Source: JAJBWD01 sp041670885
GTDB lineage: Bacteria; Bacillota; Clostridia; Clostridiales; Clostridiaceae
Length of the DNA stretch: 14,616 bases
NCBI GenBank assembly: GCA_041670885.1
Contig: JBAXYJ010000045.1
Location: 1-14,616, forward strand
Reading direction: 5' to 3'
Positions 12,452-14,616 of this stretch are shown piece by piece. Made by a program: the position numbers and the translations under genes. The first letter of the stretch is position 1, and every line of letters starts with the position of its first letter. Under the pieces are notes generated by a model. It was not told the origin of the DNA and did not search any database. It saw only the letters and a list, made by a program, of their open reading frames with translations.

Positions 12452-14515
12452 TTGGCTAGAAATGTTCCACTAAGTAGATATAGAAATATAGGAATAATGG
12501 CACATATAGATGCTGGAAAAACCACAACAACTGAACGTGTTTTATTTTATACAGGTAAAACTCATAAAATAGGAGAAGTTCACGAGGGTCAGGCCACAAT
12601 GGACTGGATGGTTCAGGAGCAGGAAAGAGGTATAACTATAACCTCAGCTGCAACAACATGTTTTTGGAAAGAACATCAGATAAACATTATTGATACACCA
12701 GGGCATGTGGACTTCACAGTTGAAGTTGAGAGAAGCTTAAGGGTTCTTGATGGTGCCGTTACTGTATTAGATGCAAAAGGTGGTGTAGAACCACAGACAG
12801 AAACAGTATGGAGACAGGCAGATAATTATAAAGTACCAAGAATGGTATATGTTAATAAGATGGACTCTGTTGGAGCTGATTATTTTAACTGCATAAAAAT
12901 GTTAAAAGAAAGACTTCACGCTAATGCTGTTGCAATACAAATTCCGGTTGGTGCCGAAGATGGTTTCATTGGAATAATAGATTTAATAAAGAATAAAGCA
13001 GAAATATATGAAAATGATTTAGGAACTAAAATTGAAGAAACAGAGATTCCAGCTGATTTAAAAGATAAAGCAGCTGAATATAGAGCAGCCATGATTGAAT
13101 CCATTGTTGAACTGGATGAAGATCTTACTGAGAAATATCTTGAAGGCGAAGAAATAACAGTTGATGAGCTTAAAAAGGCAATGAGAAAAGCTGTTTGTGC
13201 TAATGAGCTTGTACCTGTAATTTGTGGATCATCATATAAAAATAAGGGTGTTCAGATGATGCTTAATGCCGTTGTTGATTATATGCCGTCTCCACTTGAT
13301 ATCGCTGCTATAAAAGGAACAGTACCAGATGAAGATACTGTTGAAGAAAGACCAGCATCTGATGATGTGCCAATGGCAGCTTTGGCATTTAAGATTGCTA
13401 CAGATCCATTTATAGGAAAGCTGGCATTTGCAAGAATATATTCCGGAGTTATGACAAGCGGCTCTTATGTTCTTAATTCCAATAAAGGAAAGAGAGAAAG
13501 AATAGGAAGACTTGTTAAGATGCATGCAAATCACAGAGAAGAAGTTGAAGAGCTTAGAGCTGGAGACTTAGGTGCCATCGTAGGTTTAAAAGAAACTACA
13601 ACTGGTAATACTTTATGTGATGAGAATCACCCTATAGTACTGGAAAGTATGGATTTCCCAGAGCCGGTTATTAACGTAGCTATAGAGCCTAAGACAAAAG
13701 CCAGCCAGGAAAAGATGGGAATTGCCTTAGCAAAGCTTGCTGAAGAGGATCCAACTTTCAGAACTTATACAAATCAGGAAACAGGTCAAACAATCATTGC
13801 AGGTATGGGAGAACTTCACCTGGAGATAATTGTTGACAGACTTCAGAGAGAATTTAAAGTAGAATGTAACGTTGGTGAACCACAGGTTGCGTATAAAGAG
13901 ACTATCAGAAAGGCTGTTAAAGCAGAAGGTAAGTTTGTAAGACAGTCTGGTGGTAGAGGACAGTACGGTCATGCTGTAATTGAGATGATACCAATAAAAG
14001 GAGATTACGTTTTTGAAAATGCCACAGTTGGAGGATCAGTTCCAAAGGAATATGTTCAGCCAATAGATAATGGTATTAGAGAAGCATCACATTCGGGAAT
14101 ACTCGCTGGATACCCGGTTATAGACTTTAAAGTAAGACTTGTTGATGGTTCATATCATGAAGTTGACTCATCTGAAATGGCCTTCAAGATTGCTGGATCA
14201 ATGGCATTTAAAAATGCAATGCAAAAAGCTGACCCAGTGATTTTAGAGCCAATGATGAAAGTTGAAGTTACAGTTCCTGAAGAATATATGGGAGATGTAA
14301 TGGGAGACATTTCTTCAAGAAGAGGAAAAATTGAAGGAATGGAACCAAGAAGCGGAGCTCAGATAATAAGAGGGTTTGTTCCACTGTCTGAGATGTTTGG
14401 GTATTCTACATCCTTAAGATCAAGAACACAGGGTAGAGGTACTTACAGTATGGAATTTGATCATTTTGAAGAAGTACCAAAGAGTATTCAAGAGCAGATA
14501 ATTGGAACAAAGTAA
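12452..14515 (+). CDS. fusA: Elongation factor G
   Basis: EF-G is the GTPase that drives ribosomal translocation and, with RRF, recycling. I place the start at TTG 12452 (MARNVPLSRYRNIGIMAHID) with AGGAGG at 12439-12444 and 7 nt spacing, giving 687 residues, the normal size. A longer reading from TTG 12401 would begin inside the hairpin at 12393-12421, without a ribosome site. GTPase motifs: AHIDAGKT (17-24), RGITIT (59-64), DTPGHVDF with catalytic His85, VNKMD (134-138) and GSSYKNKG (about 259). Domain IV contains SGGRGQYGHAVIEM, domain V YMGDVMGDISSRRGKIEGM. The second tuf follows after 20 nt. Confidence 0.98.
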   Translation: MARNVPLSRYRNIGIMAHIDAGKTTTTERVLFYTGKTHKIGEVHEGQATMDWMVQEQERGITITSAATTCFWKEHQINIIDTPGHVDFTVEVERSLRVLDGAVTVLDAKGGVEPQTETVWRQADNYKVPRMVYVNKMDSVGADYFNCIKMLKERLHANAVAIQIPVGAEDGFIGIIDLIKNKAEIYENDLGTKIEETEIPADLKDKAAEYRAAMIESIVELDEDLTEKYLEGEEITVDELKKAMRKAVCANELVPVICGSSYKNKGVQMMLNAVVDYMPSPLDIAAIKGTVPDEDTVEERPASDDVPMAALAFKIATDPFIGKLAFARIYSGVMTSGSYVLNSNKGKRERIGRLVKMHANHREEVEELRAGDLGAIVGLKETTTGNTLCDENHPIVLESMDFPEPVINVAIEPKTKASQEKMGIALAKLAEEDPTFRTYTNQETGQTIIAGMGELHLEIIVDRLQREFKVECNVGEPQVAYKETIRKAVKAEGKFVRQSGGRGQYGHAVIEMIPIKGDYVFENATVGGSVPKEYVQPIDNGIREASHSGILAGYPVIDFKVRLVDGSYHEVDSSEMAFKIAGSMAFKNAMQKADPVILEPMMKVEVTVPEEYMGDVMGDISSRRGKIEGMEPRSGAQIIRGFVPLSEMFGYSTSLRSRTQGRGTYSMEFDHFEEVPKSIQEQIIGTK

Positions 14516-14535
14516 TTTAGAAGGGAGATATAAAA

Positions 14536-14616
14536 ATGGCAAAGGAAAAATATTCAAGAACAAAACCTCATGTAAACATTGGAACAATAGGACACGTAGA
14601 TCATGGTAAGACAACA
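14536..14616 (+). CDS. tuf: Elongation factor Tu, N-terminal end (partial)
   Basis: The first 27 codons of a second EF-Tu gene, starting at ATG 14536 after AAGGGAGA and running off the window. MAKEKYSRTKPHVNIGTIG and the nucleotide-binding motif GHVDHGKT identify it. It is closely linked to fusA, the standard str-operon position. Together with the tuf end at 1-122 it shows two tuf genes in direct orientation about 14.4 kb apart. The two fragments cover opposite ends of the gene, so their identity cannot be compared here. Confidence 0.97.
   Translation, partial: MAKEKYSRTKPHVNIGTIGHVDHGKTT

Overview
The window is a block of core transcription and translation genes from a low-GC Gram-positive bacterium, most likely Clostridium sensu stricto. 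The evidence is AT-rich coding DNA with AGA-dominated arginine codons, strong AGGAGG-type ribosome sites, several TTG and GTG starts, beta and beta' subunits of Firmicutes length, and a zinc-type L33. The gene order is tuf - rpmG - secE - nusG - rplK - rplA - rplJ - rplL - rpoB - rpoC - L7Ae-like - rpsL - rpsG - fusA - tuf. All genes are on the + strand. I assign genus level only.

Layout. Positions 1-156 hold the last 39 codons of a first tuf gene and its terminator. A promoter at 174-202 starts the rpmG-secE-nusG-rplK-rplA unit. A second promoter (2498-2526) sits just upstream of an L10-type attenuator leader and rplJ-rplL, which ends at a strong terminator (3566-3591). A third promoter (3602-3630) with a leader of about 150 nt drives rpoB-rpoC. 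A fourth promoter (11043-11071) drives the L7Ae-like gene, rpsL, rpsG, fusA and the start of a second tuf, cut off by the window end. No gene-free stretch exceeds 300 bases; the longest is 3563-3788 (226 nt), described below as terminator, promoter and leader.

How it works together. The products are ribosomal proteins of the GTPase-associated region and L1 stalk (L11, L1, L10, L7/L12), two small-subunit proteins (S12, S7), the RNA polymerase core subunits, NusG, the SecE translocase subunit and the elongation factors EF-G and EF-Tu. The coding content is ordinary housekeeping. The interest lies in the RNA layer: two L1-stalk mimics before rplK and rplA, a terminator/anti-terminator pair before rplJ, a structured rpoB leader, a hairpin separating the nusG ribosome site from its start codon, and hairpins in the str-operon spacers. 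I found no mobile element, CRISPR array, tRNA, rRNA, pseudogene or defence system, and no convincing undescribed multi-gene system.
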